From: Haberlea rhodopensis
Taxonomy: Eukaryota; Streptophyta; Magnoliopsida; Lamiales; Gesneriaceae
Assembly: GCA_907163345.1 (NCBI GenBank)
Contig: CAJQUN010000009.1
Span: forward strand, 1,178,001-1,242,000
Direction of reading: 5' to 3'
DNA length: 64,000 nt
The notes beneath the pieces are model-generated. The model ran no database searches and was not told the origin of the DNA. It saw only the letters and a program-made list of their open reading frames with translations. Positions 11,765 to 25,086 of this stretch are shown piece by piece (position 1 is the first letter of the stretch; every line of letters starts with the position of its first letter). The position numbers were made by a program, and so were the translations under genes.

Positions 11765-12788
11765 AGGAGATCCCAAGATCTAGGTTCAAAAAGGACAATC
11801 AAGCTAGAAGATTTTATAAACACCTTAATCTCCGACCCATTCATATTCCTATGATAAGGGGTGTAGCCTGCAAAAGGGTACGAAGATAGACAAAATGCTT
11901 TTAATGATTCCTAAGACATATTAGAATATTTTGGAATATAGATAAATACTCTTCTAGGAGATCACCTACGTAACTGCGAAGTGTGGCCACTTCAAAGAAT
12001 GAAAAGCACTTATGAAACCAAGCGTGGTCCATGGCCGAAATGGACACAACCGTAAGAAACCAATACGAATGTTAGAATTGTTATGTTGTGGATTCAATTA
12101 TCTTGGTTTGCACCAACGACTAAATAGTTCAAGACTATAAGTTCACTATTAAGTCAAGTAAATCCGATTGAATACTACTACGGTATATTCAAAGCCGCAA
12201 ACTATCTCTCAAGATGCCATAATAGTTCGTCAAAGCACTCAATTACATACATGCATTAATTTAATTCATGTGAGGATTGTTGAAAATGAATTAAACATTT
12301 GGAAAGAAAAAAAATTATTGATCTCGATCGATCGAGCATTGTAGCTCGATCGGTCGAGATGGCCAGAAATTTGCGTCCCATTTGCTACAGGAGCTCGATC
12401 GATCGAGCCATGTTTTTGTTGCGTGAATTGGTATGTACATTCACGTTCGGAGCTATTTTTCGCGATGCGTTGCCTCCAAATGGTGTCCTTTTGGAGTTTT
12501 TTGGTTCACTATATATATAACATTTCCCTCACTTGATAAACACAAGATTCGAAATCTACATCAAACAAAAAGATTAAATCGAGAGCATTTTGTTTGTTCA
12601 TCAAATTCTTTTTGTGTGCTTTGAACCTTTGTGGTTTGAGAACTTGTGATTTGGAGTGCTCTTATCACAAGTCATAGTTGTTGTATCTTGAGAGACAAAT
12701 TGTCATAGCAAATCGTTAGCACCAAAACATAAAATTTTGAAGTCGTTAGTTATTTTGTTAATTCTTGAGATACACTTGAGGGAGTACA
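11765..12788 (+). mobile_element. Ty1-copia 3' end plus LTR, truncated
   Basis: Bases 11765-12069 match, in inverted orientation, the internal 3' end of the minus-strand copia element (53592-53900): shared words GATCCCAAGATCTAGGTTCA, CCTATGATAAG, GTAGCCTGCAAAA, GAAGTGTGGCC and AAGCGTG. An LTR then runs from TGTTAGAATTG at 12070 to about GAGTACA at 12788. It contains three CTCGATCGATCGAG-type palindromes (12320-12405) and a TATA box. The start coincides with the break in the CDC48 pseudogene. The right edge is the best TG...CA fit, not confirmed by a second LTR. Confidence 0.7.
12510..12520 (+). promoter_or_regulatory. TATA box of the copia LTR
   Basis: TATATATAA lies in the LTR between the palindrome cluster and a pyrimidine/AC-rich stretch (CATTTCCCTCACTTG), as expected for the U3/R border of a plant copia LTR. 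Confidence 0.5.
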
Positions 12789-14613
12789 GATTTGGGATTT
12801 GAGTTTCAGGTCGAGAAAATGGAAAGGGGAAATAATTTGAAGCGTGGAGAATTTGGTGGGCGATTCTGTTTGTAAAATGGCAGTATCTGAGGCTGAGGGG
12901 AGAGTAGAGCTGTGCCGCATTTACTTCTGTCGGAGAAAAGGGGAAAACGAAAAGATGATTGTGAAATATGAAGTTTCTTTTTTGTTTGCCTTTTAATGAT
13001 GTTATTGGCTAACTACCCTTTTAAGTTGGTTGTTAATGTTATGGATTATTATTTTAAAATTGTTTAATTAATATTGAAATGGTGGGGTAATAATAAATAT
13101 TGAGAATATGAACATTTAATTATTTTAATTAATTAAAATTAGTTAAAGAATATTTCCCATACTAAATCATTTACATATTATCTTAGGAGTGTAAATATGA
13201 AAAGTAAATGCAAGTCATTTAGTAAAAAAAAGTTTATTTTTATTTTATTTCTCATTTCTATATTTGATTTGTGTACATGGAAATGGAAAGAATAATGATA
13301 ATTAATTTTTTTATAAAGAAAAAAAATCAATAATAATTGTGGAACATTCTATAGAGTGGGAACCCGCTAAAATAGAATATTCTTCTTCAGTCTCCTTGAA
13401 AGTGAAAAAAAATATATAAACCAAAATTATTAAGACGAAATGACCAAGATCAGTTTCAATCCACCGTCTTTCTCCTCTCAAAGTCAATTTATTTAAGATT
13501 TAAGTAAACTCTAACGACATTTTTTATAGTATTTTTGGTTCATGCCCATCACGATGGGTTTGGTGTTGTTTTAAAGGTACATCAAACTATTTGATTTGGA
13601 TATTTATATCTAACTTGGATGTAAATATTATCTAATGGTTGCTAACCACATCCCTCATAATATTGTCCCCAGCGTAACAAAGTTTGCTATATTTTTTTAT
13701 GCTTTTTCCCATTTTCCAAGTCAGACCAACATGAGAGCCCCCCTTTTTTTTGAGATCTTGATCATGTTCATGTAGTCCTTTTTATTTTTCATCTTTGTCA
13801 GGAATATAGTTCACATTCTCTCGTTCCATTTTATCTCTTGATTAATCATTTATTACTATTGTTGTTGGGATCTATAAATATTGAATGGGCTGCACATTAG
13901 CCCAACCATTTTTAATGAATATTATATTAAATCTTGAGAGTATACATCAGAAACTGAAAATTATATTGATTATTTTCGATATAAAAATTGTGTTTTCGAA
14001 AACATCACATTCAAACAATTTAATATCTATTATTATTATTATTATACAATAAAATGAATAGATGATATGAATTAAGAATATAAAAAAATATATTGTTAAT
14101 TTTAATTTCTCATTGTGTAAATTGATTTTTATAACAAATTGTTAACAAAACGAATATTTTAAAAAAGGTGCGATTCATTATACAAATGCAACGTTGATAA
14201 CTGTGAAAGAACATTATAGCAGCAATTTATTGTTTAAAAAAGAAAATATTCACTAGGAACAATTTTTATACAAAAACAATTTACACTTAAATTTTCAGAA
14301 AGAAAGATTCAACACTTTCATATTGATTGGATCACTTTGGACTTTTTTCTTTCTTTCTTGGGAAAACTTGGAGCTCAGAAGTATGGTGGTACATTAGCAG
14401 GACTGCTACACTTCATGTACATTTGTAGCACAAAATTATGCATCTACCTAAACCTTGCCACTAAAAACTTTGAAAGCCATGCCCATGCAGTGGGCAGTTT
14501 ACTGCTTCTGTTTGCTAGGTACATCATCAAGAGTCATCTGCTACGCTATCCGAAAGTTCACCAGAAGCTACAAGCGAACATACGGGTGATTTACAGATGA
14601 TGCAAATGGAGAC
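12789..14613. other. AT-rich intergenic stretch, nothing recognised
   Basis: About 1.8 kb downstream of the fusion gene's stop. There are poly-A/T runs and a short ATT microsatellite (about 14030), but no convincing reading frame, inverted repeat or family match. The last few hundred bases probably hold the 3' UTR of the minus-strand gene that ends at 14614. Confidence 0.5.
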
Positions 14614-17600
14614 TCAGTTTGCTACTTTCGCGAGTAAAAGTCTGTACATGCGATCACCACGATCTAACACGTGATGTTCCCAATCTGATGGCACTCCGAA
14701 GGGATTTTCCTTCAGCCATTGTCCTCTATCAGTCGTCCCCTCATCATGATTTACCAAGGCAAGTGTTCCCTTGCCGTGTTCCATAAATTCTTTCTTCATC
14801 CTCAGAGTGACAGCTTCTATATCAGATTGGAGAAATACCTGCATGTTAACCACTTGACGGCTGTCGATCTTTATTTTTGATAGTCAGTGTATCAGAAATT
14901 GGCACCACTTTTCAATAAAATAAATCATCGTCAAATTAGAAACAGCTTCATTAGTTAAGAATTACTACTCGTTCTAGCCTGGTAATAAATTCTTGAGGCA
15001 TCGAACATTTATAAATGATATAAAGGTGGTTGAATTGAAAAAAAAATGGTGGAAGAAAACATGTTTACATGACATTAATAAGTTTGTCCTGTTTATTGAT
15101 AACTACGAGAATGTCATCTTCTGAGAACATAAATGATTTGAAGCATACAAGTAGACGTCCATTTTGATTCGAATATACTGAACCAAAAGAATAATTCAAA
15201 TGAGAGAAGAAAAATCACAAGAAAAAGATAGATAGGAGGAAAAATATGACAGGAAAACATATTTCCGTGCTTCAGGTGACATTATGATTGTTGAATGAGA
15301 TTCATATATATATATATAGTTAACCATAAAGCTATATATTCCTCAATACAATCAATACGTCAAATTTCAAACAAGTAACAAAGATCAGCACGTGGCAAGC
15401 TAACGATTAAGTACCTTTCCGCCAATCACCAGTCTATCTGCTATTGCTTCAACTAATGGCCTCTGCAACATTCTCCACCGGTTATCTGGCTTGTTGAAGT
15501 CAGGGTTTGGACACTGCAATCAGAAAAACTTTTCTGAATCGAAGTTGTATATAGCTGCTACAGAGCAATGTGTATTGGATACTAGGGGATTCATGATTGA
15601 GGAGAATAATTCTATTCATATTCAGAGATAGAGGTAGCTGCAAGCTTCTGTCATGCCATAAACTGTATCACCTGTATTGATACGAGAACCAACGCCCCTG
15701 GGTAACTTGACACTATCGATCGAAATGCTGATGTTGCATTTGTTGCGAGAAAGTGGCTGTAGAAAAGATAAACCAGAGGAGTAAAATGTAACAGCTTCTC
15801 TATTAGTAAATGGTGTATTCAAAACTGGTCAAACAGAATTGAAATATTAAATAGCAGTGTGGCATCTCCAACCCTATCCCACAACGAAAAAAAGAAAGCA
15901 GTATTTTAGCAGCTTCATCCACTTCACCCTTTGAACCTCACAACATTGTAAATGAGCCGTAGTGATGTCTCCATTCATTACAAATTAGCTTTTTCCAAGA
16001 TTGAACTTAAGACTGAGACCACTAGCAGCATCTATGGTATTCTTAATACTAGGGATTCTCAAAAAGTCAAACCTTGACAATGGTTTATTCATTTTGCGAG
16101 GGAACAAAGATTTCAATTGAAGTATATATCCAAATGCATGGACAGTGGAACTTGTCCAAATGATGAAATTTCAACCTCCTGTATCTTACATGAGCAAGAG
16201 TAACCTTCATAGTCATGTCCAATTCGTCTTGATTCTCATATAGTTTTCACCCTACATTCCGATAAAGTATAAACACATGTTCTTTCTCTTTGTATTTTAA
16301 ACTATGAGATGCAACTCTGGTACATAGATTCAAAAGTATAACTGAGTATTGTTTGAAGGCCAAACACTTTCAAATTGCTGATATTTAATGAAGTCAAATG
16401 GCTAAAGGCCTTATAAATTTGGCAGGAATTAACTACTTACGCATTTTGGATGCCCAGTCGATGAATTTCATCAAGACAATGATCTACTAGCTGAAATATA
16501 TCCAGAACCAAGAAACAGTAAGTTCATAATTAAAAATTTCAGGAACGAATTTGTTCAGAGAGGGGATAAAAGACCTTTGCATTTATCTCTAGCCCAAGAA
16601 AATTCATATCTTTAGTTCTTCTTGCCATTCCAAATAGAAACAAGCCATTGCCTGTAATTTTCCAACCATAATTTACTCACTTTACTTCCTTGAGCACAGA
16701 ATTTATCACCACAAATTTGTGGACTAAAACTGATCTAAACAATAATTTAGATTCCTTCAAAGAGAATTTGACATGATTAACTTCCTTTTTTGGAAATGAA
16801 ACACTTCTGTCCTCATATTGTGAGCATCTAACTGTATGGCATTTCTGGTATTTTTGAACAAAAATTTCCCTCACATTTGCTCTAGACATGGTGATGTAGT
16901 TGCAAAGACAAACTCGGAAGTATGCAATTTGCTTGAAATCAATCCATGACCAAATGGTACATATAAAAAATTGGAGGCTGAGAGAGTGAAATAAAGTACA
17001 GGAAACTCAACCAGGTGCTTTTGGACAAGTAATTTTCGTTCTTTGGCATCCACTCTGTGAACAAATGATTAACTAGAACTTAGAAAGTGTGATATATGAA
17101 GAAGGCAGGAAAGAAAAAAATTGATTGAAACAGATCCTGTCTGCATCCTTTTATAAATACGACATAATAGACAGCCTCGAGCTTCAAACTTATTAAGATC
17201 GTAGTTGGTATAGGACAAGGAGGTTCTGGGGTCACAGATAGTAGACAAACTGCTCAAGTTTCACCAGAAATTTTATCATGAGCCGCGTGATTAGGCCAAT
17301 GATAACCATCGAACAAGGCCGGGAAAATACACAAGAAGTTTACGCATGGAATGTTTAAAGGCAAAAGGGAAGAGTCTTTAGATACCATAATTTTTAAATT
17401 CTAGGCCTTTCTTCAGCATTGCTTTTGGAAATAAAAATATTTACTTTTAGGAGATGATCCTTTGAGATTTGGTCGGTCAATAAGGCTATGAACAACTCTT
17501 GTATTTATATGAAAGAATTATGGATGAAAAGAGCAGCAGAAAATTTATTCAAAAACTTGTTCATGACATCTTGAAGTTCTTTGTAGCGAGCCTCAATTCG

Positions 17601-20600
17601 TCTTGTCTCCTAAATGAGCCTCAATTTTAACCATAAACCGCCCCATTATGTGATCCATGACTCGGGACCTTAACAAATTTCTCAGATTTTTTTTAATCTA
17701 AATGTTATTTGACTTGGAATTATTAATGCATTCATGCATGAAATGTAGACCTAAACTTAAAATTCAAATTTGAAAGAAACCAATAGTTTTTGTATACTGA
17801 CATGGTAGGACAGAAGTGTGAAGAAGAACTATGAAAAGGCTTCATAGATTGGTAATCATATGCGATTACAGTTTCCTAGCCAACCCAATGATTAGCAAAG
17901 GTGATGCTTGGATTTTTATTTATTTTGAGTTTATGCACATTGGAAGAGGTGTAGTTTCACAAGGAGATGGTAGCAAACAAAAATATGTTCAGGTTAATCA
18001 CGATTAATTTATGTTATTGAATAATGTAGTCACATAAAGATTACCACTTCCAACATCAACAACCAAAGGTCGCATTGGATCGCTATAAGCGATATTCCAG
18101 TCTACATGAAAGGGATATGCCTGCAGACATATACACAACTTATAATGTACTTGCAAGGTTCCAAGAAGAGGAAATTGATCAGGTATATATTGCTGCTGAA
18201 CAGCTTTACTAATTAAAAGCACCTCCCTTTTTCATGAGTACATAAACGTATATATTAGGAATTTTTAGAGTCCCTGCAATAGTGTATGATTTAAACCATT
18301 GTTATCAGCCAGATAATGATAGCTAGTTAGCATATTTTGGTTAATTTTATTTTGATTAACATCTACATGATGGTACTTGAAATCTAAGAAATATCATTTA
18401 TAAGAACGAAAGTAGTTGATGATGTTCAAGAAAAGACTCTGAAGCTGGTAAATGCAACAACGGTGGATGAGTTTTTAAATAATAAAATCAAGATCTGAAG
18501 CTGGTAAATGCAACAACGGTGGATGAGTTTTTAAATAATAAAATCAAGATGGATGAAAATCTTGCAGAAGGTGGTCCAATATGTAGGAACATTTTTTTGA
18601 TTTCACAATGTCCAACACAACACCATAATTCACATAAAAATTTTCAAAGATGGAGTTCAATATGCGTACTCTATCTAATGCCTCGAGCCCAGGAAGTTTT
18701 CTTCCTTTAAGAACCTCCCACACAACTGCAGCACTTTTGACAAAATTATCTTCTGAGAAAGATTTTGATTTTCTTAATAATTCTTTAAACTGCATGTTCC
18801 CAACAAAAGCTATACTGCAACTGCTTTGTTTTAGAGTATCAAGTTCTTCTGCAAGCTTAAATGCTCCACCTTTATTCTGACTTGACGAGCTGAACTTAAA
18901 TGGGCCAATCCACAATATTCTCTGGAAAAATCGAATAACTTTTGTCAAGACAAAAATATAAATTTATGGGGGAAGTCAAGCATATACAATGAACCCAGAT
19001 TTCAAAGAGAATCTAAAAAATAATAAATTATAATTTTCACTCAGAAATATTAAATATAAGGCGTTTTCACATGTGTAGCTACAGAGTTGTCCTCTACACA
19101 GGGGTAAACATACAGTATGTCTCTGTCTAGAAACTGAGAATGCACTATTTCTCTGGTAAAGATTGAAAATTCTAATAAAGTTTTAGTAGTGTGATAATAA
19201 TTAGCAGGTAAATGTCTACCATCTGCCTAGTAAAAAGACCAGAAGTTCATCAACTACAAGAAGAAGTACATAGAGCAATCAAGTTAGTCATTCTTCTGAG
19301 TATGCATTATCTAGCAATGGAGACCGCTGCACTTTAATATTCCTCTTTATCCCCTTCTCTAGAACATCTAATTGGACTTGTTCTCTACCTTATAACATCC
19401 TGAATCTGTGGCAAATCAGAAAGATGACTATCGCCACTTATATTTTTATCTACCCAGAGCTGTATAGAAAACTCAAGTAAATTTGACAAATGTCAAGGTA
19501 TCCGGGTATTTTTATGTGAAATCAATAAGCACATCAAAGATAAATGTTCTTGCATCCTAGTATTTTATAAAAAAGTTGTAAGCACCTTGCATTTCGAAAG
19601 TAAATAGCTTATCTCTTGCAACGATCTTGGACCAATATCAACAGGTTGCCAACCTGGAAGGATAGGTACTGAAAAACAGGCAAAAAGTAAGAATTTGCAA
19701 ACAAATACCACACAGTAGGTAACCTTGAAAATACGAAACCCATGCACAAATCAAGTTTAAAATCTCTTTCATAAGAGATGATAACTTTTGGACTTTAAAT
19801 ACCTAAAACAGGAAGAATAATGAACCTTTAGGGTATGATCTCTTGAATCCAAAAGAAAACCTGTTTACTTACTTGAATGCTGTAAGTGTGGCATTACCTT
19901 TAAGAATAGAAGTAACAGAAAATATATCCAGTTTCTCTGGATTATGATCATTGATACACCAAATATCTTTTGGAAAAACAAGTGGAATATTTCGTGACTT
20001 CGCAGACTCCACTATACTGATAGCATCTTTTAACGCCCCAAGCTCCACAAATTGCATTGGAACATGCATTCCTAGGGCATGCATTATTAGAAAGGCCATA
20101 CTCCCAACAAAAATTAAACCATCACATGTAGATGCTAAAATCCGCAGGGCAGCTGCTTTGTCTGCAAGATTACCTCCTCCTATCTGGAAGTAAGATTAAG
20201 CACTATAAATAAGAGAACAAAAAATTTAATAAAGAGCCAATTAAGAGAGTTTATATCTATAATGGAAAAGGAGAACACAAATATATGTTGCCTTTATTAC
20301 TTTCTAACTTACTTGTAAATGAATGATGGTACACTTATAGCCTATCAGTCTACTCGAAACTACAAAATTCTCAAAGTTAGGTAACCCTATAATAAAAGAA
20401 GTAATCTATTCCTACAAATTAGCAGTGCACAGCTTTCAAGATAACAACAAATTCTTAACTTTTTTCTGCATATTTTATCACTCCACCTCACGCTGTCGAA
20501 TATATGTTATTCATTCCCAGATTGGCCATGATTCTTCCAAATGTAAGACTTGCTATTCAACTATTTGTCCTTCGGTTCAGATGTAAGGCTTGCAAATTAG

Positions 20601-23600
20601 GGCACGTTCTGGCTTCTCTTTGATGAAGTATCGGTCCACCTCTAAATGATACGTAGATCAATCTTCACACTAGTCTTTGATATTGTTCTTTAACCACAAG
20701 TTCTTCCTCGTTTCCTTTGCCTAATTTGTGACCAACTTTGATCGGCGTTTCCACGGGTTTGCTTCCTATCTGCCCCTGTATCTTCTAGTAAGTCTATTGC
20801 GTATTTTTGTTGAGTTCTTAGAACAAACCACCTCCATACCCAAAAAAGATATCAAATTTCCCAACTCCTTTGTTTCAAATTTTTCAACAAGCTTCTTCTT
20901 TAGTAACCCTTTTTCTTCTTCACTATCTCGAGTGACAATAATATCATCAACATAGACTAATAATATTGTCACTCCCCCCCTGAAGTTGTGTGCTTATTAA
21001 ATAAGGTGAGGTCTCCTTGACTTTGCGTATACCCCGTTGCTAACATACCCCCTTGGTAAACCTGTCAAACGATGCCCGATGTGATTGTTTTAGACCACAT
21101 AAAGCCTTTTTCAGCCTTTATACATTCCCTTAACATTGTTCATTTAAGCCTAGTGGTACTTCCATATAGACCTCTAAATCTAAAGATTCCAGTGGATGTT
21201 TGTTACTAAGGACAACCGAATTCTGATTGTATCCATCTTTGAAACAGGTGCATAGGTTTATTGATAACCCAATTCATAAGTTTGAGTTTAAACCTTTGCT
21301 ATAAGCCTAGATTTATATCCTTCAAGAGACCCATCTGCCATGTATGTTTCTGAAAAAAATACACTTGAATCCAACATGCTTCTTCCCTCAGATTAATCCA
21401 CAATTTCACGAGTCCTATTTTTCTTAAGAGCTTTCATCTCTATAGCCATGGCACATTCTGCATTATCTAGCACCTAAAATATATTGTCTTTGGTATGGAT
21501 ATGGAATTCAAGTGTGTTAGGAAACTCCTATGTGGTATTGATAATTTTTCAAATGATAAAAAATGAGAATGTCATATTGCAATTCATTTGATGAGAGAAT
21601 TATTGAACAGAAATCAAATTCGTGGTAAAACTTTGAAATATGAAGAGGATCCCTTAATCAATGGGGCTGAGGTGAATATCTCCTATTCCAGATATTTTGA
21701 TATAAGTTCCATCAACAGTTAATATCTTCTATCTTCCTAAAGCTAAGAATTCGTATATAGTTAGAATCAGCTGGTAATATGTTCTATCTTTCTAAAGCTA
21801 AGACATGGTATATAGGTAGAAAAATGGTGAGAGGAATGAGTCATATGACCGGTAAACCCTGAAACTATGATCGATTAGCTATATGTTACATCTCAGGCAC
21901 TGATAAAATTCGCAATGGAAAGCATACCTGATTTAGCTAAGAAGCAATTACCTGATTGCTTCTCTAGCATATATCCAAGAGTGATTTAAGCTTTCCAATA
22001 TCAAGTTTTTTGAAAGGGTGTTTCCATTTGCTTCTAGATGGTCAAATTTGTTTGGCACCTTCTGTCCATGGCCTAATTCACCAGCTTCTCCGGTTCCAGG
22101 TTATAGCTTCCAACATTGATTCCTGCATTGCCTTCCTGCAATAAATGCAACTCTAATTTACCATGTTCAGATGATTTACCAAGTTTTTTGGGTCCAGTAG
22201 TCTCTAATGCTGATGCTTCAATGGTGGTTGTATCATAAAGCCTAACTCCACGCCTTTTCTCTTAAGCTCAAACAATAGAGATAGTCTCATTCAAGGAAGA
22301 CAACTCCTATATACTAAAAATCTGCAGTGTACTTGATCAACTCCACTTGAAGGGCGTCAAGAAATTGAAAGTTCTATCTTTCCCAATAATATTTCGAAGA
22401 GTGGTCGAATCATCATTTTCTTTCATCAAAGTACATCAGTAATTCTTTGCCCCAAAGTTTTTAACAAATTCGTGTGTCCAGTATGGAATGAATACCTTGC
22501 TTGATTGATGGTCATGAGTTGGATTTTGATGTCATAGATCTATGCGAATCCTTTTTCTTTGAATAGGTCTGTTCTATTGTCTCCCAAATTTCTTGGGAAG
22601 TGTTCATGAACATGCAGGTGTCACTAATCTCTAACACCATCACCTTCCAGAACCAAGCCATGACCATTGAATCCTCCCCATCCCATCTCCCATATTTGGG
22701 ATCATCGACTTTTGGACCTTGATCCCAATATGACTAAGTATGCCTTCGCCCTTGAGAAATGTCCACATCAACTGATACCATTTCAGATTATTTGTTCCAT
22801 CCAATCAATAGGATGAATGGATATGCTATAGTTCTCCCATAGCTGGTGGGCCCATTGTGGGTATGGTACTGCAGGTGTAGATGATGTTTTAAGTTCAGAT
22901 TGTTTGATAGAGTGGATAAATTTGGATTGGACAATTACATATTGTAAAATGAATCTACAAAATTAAATTATTTTTTTCGAACCTAACTCTGATGTCAATT
23001 AAGAGAGTTCATATTCGTACTGAAAAAGGAAAACACAAATATATATTGCTTCAATTACTTCCTGCCTTTCTTAACCTATCAGTCTAAGAAACATGAAACT
23101 TCAAAATTCTTAAAGTTAGGAAAACCTATACAAACATCGTGATCTGTTTCTACAAATTAGCAGCACAGAGCTGCCGAGAGATAATACCAAATCCATAACT
23201 TTTTGCTACATAATTTATCAAAAAGATTCATCTAGTAGCAACGGTAAAGTTGATGTCTTAGAGTCGCAGAAACAACATCTTTACAGGACAAGGGAAATGT
23301 TGCATACATTAGGCCCAGAGTGAGCCGACCCCTTCCCGAACCCTCGTATAGCAGAAGCTTCGTGCACTGGGTTTGCCCTTTTTTTATTCATGTAGTGGCA
23401 ATTCAAATAATTTACTGAGCAAAGATTATAATCTTACAATAGCCATATAGGGTCTTTCACTGGTCCTGATGAGTTTCTTGAGCTTATAGAGGCCTTCCTC
23501 AAAATAAAATCCAGCAACGTAGGCAGGGCAAAAGGATGCAATGCCAACAGTTGAAGCTAAAACTTTATGAGACTGAGAAAAGGTATCATTAACAACAATA

Positions 23601-25086
23601 TCAACACCAGTTGCAAGTTCTTTGACAAACTTTGAACAGTTAGCCAGTTCCCCCTTCAAATGGAAAAGATTTTCAAGCAGGAGAATGTCATAATTTTTAC
23701 TCTCTTCCACACCAGAATGTGCGTATCTCTCAGAAAATTTCACCGGAACAACTTTGAGTTCAAGTACCGATGAGAGATAATCTGGAATGCATACTGAACA
23801 TCAGTAAAGAGCATTTAAGATATTGCTACAGAAAACTGAACAACTAGCACGATTAACCTATCAGTCAAAAAGAAATATACACCTGCTACAGATTCTGTAG
23901 AAGGATATGCTCCTGAAGGAAGCCTAGAATTGGTAGTCTCACTCCAGCTGCCCACCATAATTACTCTTGCACCTGCTTCATACAAATACTTGATGGTATA
24001 AAGAGCATTGGCTGGTGGTGACTGGTCTTCATTTTCGTGGAGCAGAATAATTGAATCTAATCTGACCATGACAACTTTCATGAATATCTCCTCCTTGGGG
24101 AAATTTCTAAGAGTTTGCACATGAGGAAAATCAATAATTTTTCCTCCATCAGAAGCTGCATCCTAGATATAGAAAAATGCATACCAGCATGACTCTGAAT
24201 AACTGTCTCCTCAAGCAATCTGAGAATTGAATAATATATTTTAACTATTTATTTTGCTATATTTGTAAGGATATCTTTTGTTTCAATCCAATTTTCCGAG
24301 TCCAGTGGTAAAATTTAACAAATGCATGCTGCCAATCATGTGATCTACCAAAAGAAACTATTCTTCCAACAGGATAGGTGGCAAAGCCATTTCCACTGAA
24401 TTATTTATTTTGTGTTTCAGTCCACCTCGTAGTAAATAACAACTATTTGGGCAATTCCCATGAGCTCGATTTCTAGGGAAACTGGTTTTCAATATGAAAT
24501 TTAGCCCGTTTTTGACCATATATCCAAAATCCATGGCATGCAAAACTCTGTATAATTCATTAAGTTGGTATTGAATATTTATCAATAGTCATATTATCCT
24601 CATATTTCATGCAGTTATAATGTTTGACGAAATGTTAAGCTCGCTACACTGTATTTACAAAAGTACCAAACAAATAAATCTTCAAACAAAAATAAAAAGC
24701 ATATAAACGTCGAACACAGAAAATCAAACTTCGATCCAAAACGTAATTGAAAAAACAACAATTGAACTAATCTACCTCGTCTCGAAGCAAATGCGCATCT
24801 TGATCAACCAGTTTGCAAGTAGCTGTAGAAATAAATGAAAATATCAGGTTATGATTTCTCTAAGATAAAGCAAAAAAAAAAAGGATTAAAATTATGTAAT
24901 AACAAGACAACAACCTTGCGATGGAAATAGAATGGCTCTCCATTTCCTTTTCCTGCATACGATTCTGTTTCTGAGACGAAAAGATGCTTCGTGCTGCTGG
25001 ATTTTGGATGAGTTGAAGGCAATAATTTTTCGGTTAGAAATTTCGATTAAGAGATTTCCCCAGGTGAAACCAAGAAGTTGACTCAT
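14614..25086 (-). CDS. PGK-like / TrmB tRNA (guanine-N7) methyltransferase fusion, 13 exons
   Basis: Exons (minus): 25086-24915, 24822-24776, 24162-23883, 23781-23438, 20183-19898, 19668-19586, 18921-18670, 18120-18045, 16651-16575, 16490-16441, 15756-15672, 15513-15415, 14838-14614. All borders are GT-AG, all phases agree, 691 aa. Residues 1-57 look like a transit peptide. About 85-450 is a phosphoglycerate-kinase fold: TIKYLYEAGARVI, LLLENLFHLKGE, IVVNDTF, GSMAFLIMHALG, DIGPRS, ILWIGP. Active-site positions are lost: VRLDSII for VRVDFNVP, VGSWSE for SHLGRP, ENLFHL for ENVRFY, no GGGDT. Residues 489-691 are TrmB: SAM motif VVDVGSGNGLF, LGLEIN, NATSAF, IQCPNPDFN...RWRM, QSDIEAV, NPFGVPSDWE. 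The methyltransferase looks intact, so the likely role is m7G46 tRNA modification, perhaps in the plastid, with the PGK part structural. Exon 7's donor (GATAGA|GTACGC) is the least certain. Confidence 0.9.
18438..18549. repeat. 56-bp tandem duplication in an intron
   Basis: Two virtually identical 56-bp copies (18438-18493 and 18494-18549), beginning TCTGAAGCTGG, lie in the intron between exons 7 and 8 of the fusion gene. Near-identity points to a recent slip. Confidence 0.9.
20235..23220 (-). mobile_element. Ty1-copia relic inside intron 4 of the fusion gene
   Basis: Two diverged direct repeats, 20235-20480 and 22993-23220, are its LTRs: shared AATTAAGAGAGTT, CAGTCTA, CTACAAATTAGCAG and a TTTATCA end. 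Just inside the right LTR, on the minus strand, TCAGAGTTAGG fits the end of a plant tRNA-Met primer site. Flanks are TAAAG (20230-20234) and AAAAG (23221-23225), a 4/5 match as a target duplication. The internal part is only about 2.5 kb, so most of pol is deleted. The reverse transcriptase fragment is listed separately. The insertion lies well away from both exon borders, so splicing of the host gene appears unaffected. Confidence 0.85.
20766..20972 (-). pseudogene. Copia reverse transcriptase fragment
   Basis: The minus-strand frame reads TILLVYVDDIIVT, the YVDD catalytic box of Ty1-copia reverse transcriptase, followed by EKFETKELGNLISFLGMEV, the usual thumb-side sequence. Upstream on the minus strand (about 20980-21190) disrupted frames still show PLGLNEQ- and KKALCGLKQ-like words. 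It is a fragment with no surrounding intact frame. Confidence 0.88.
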
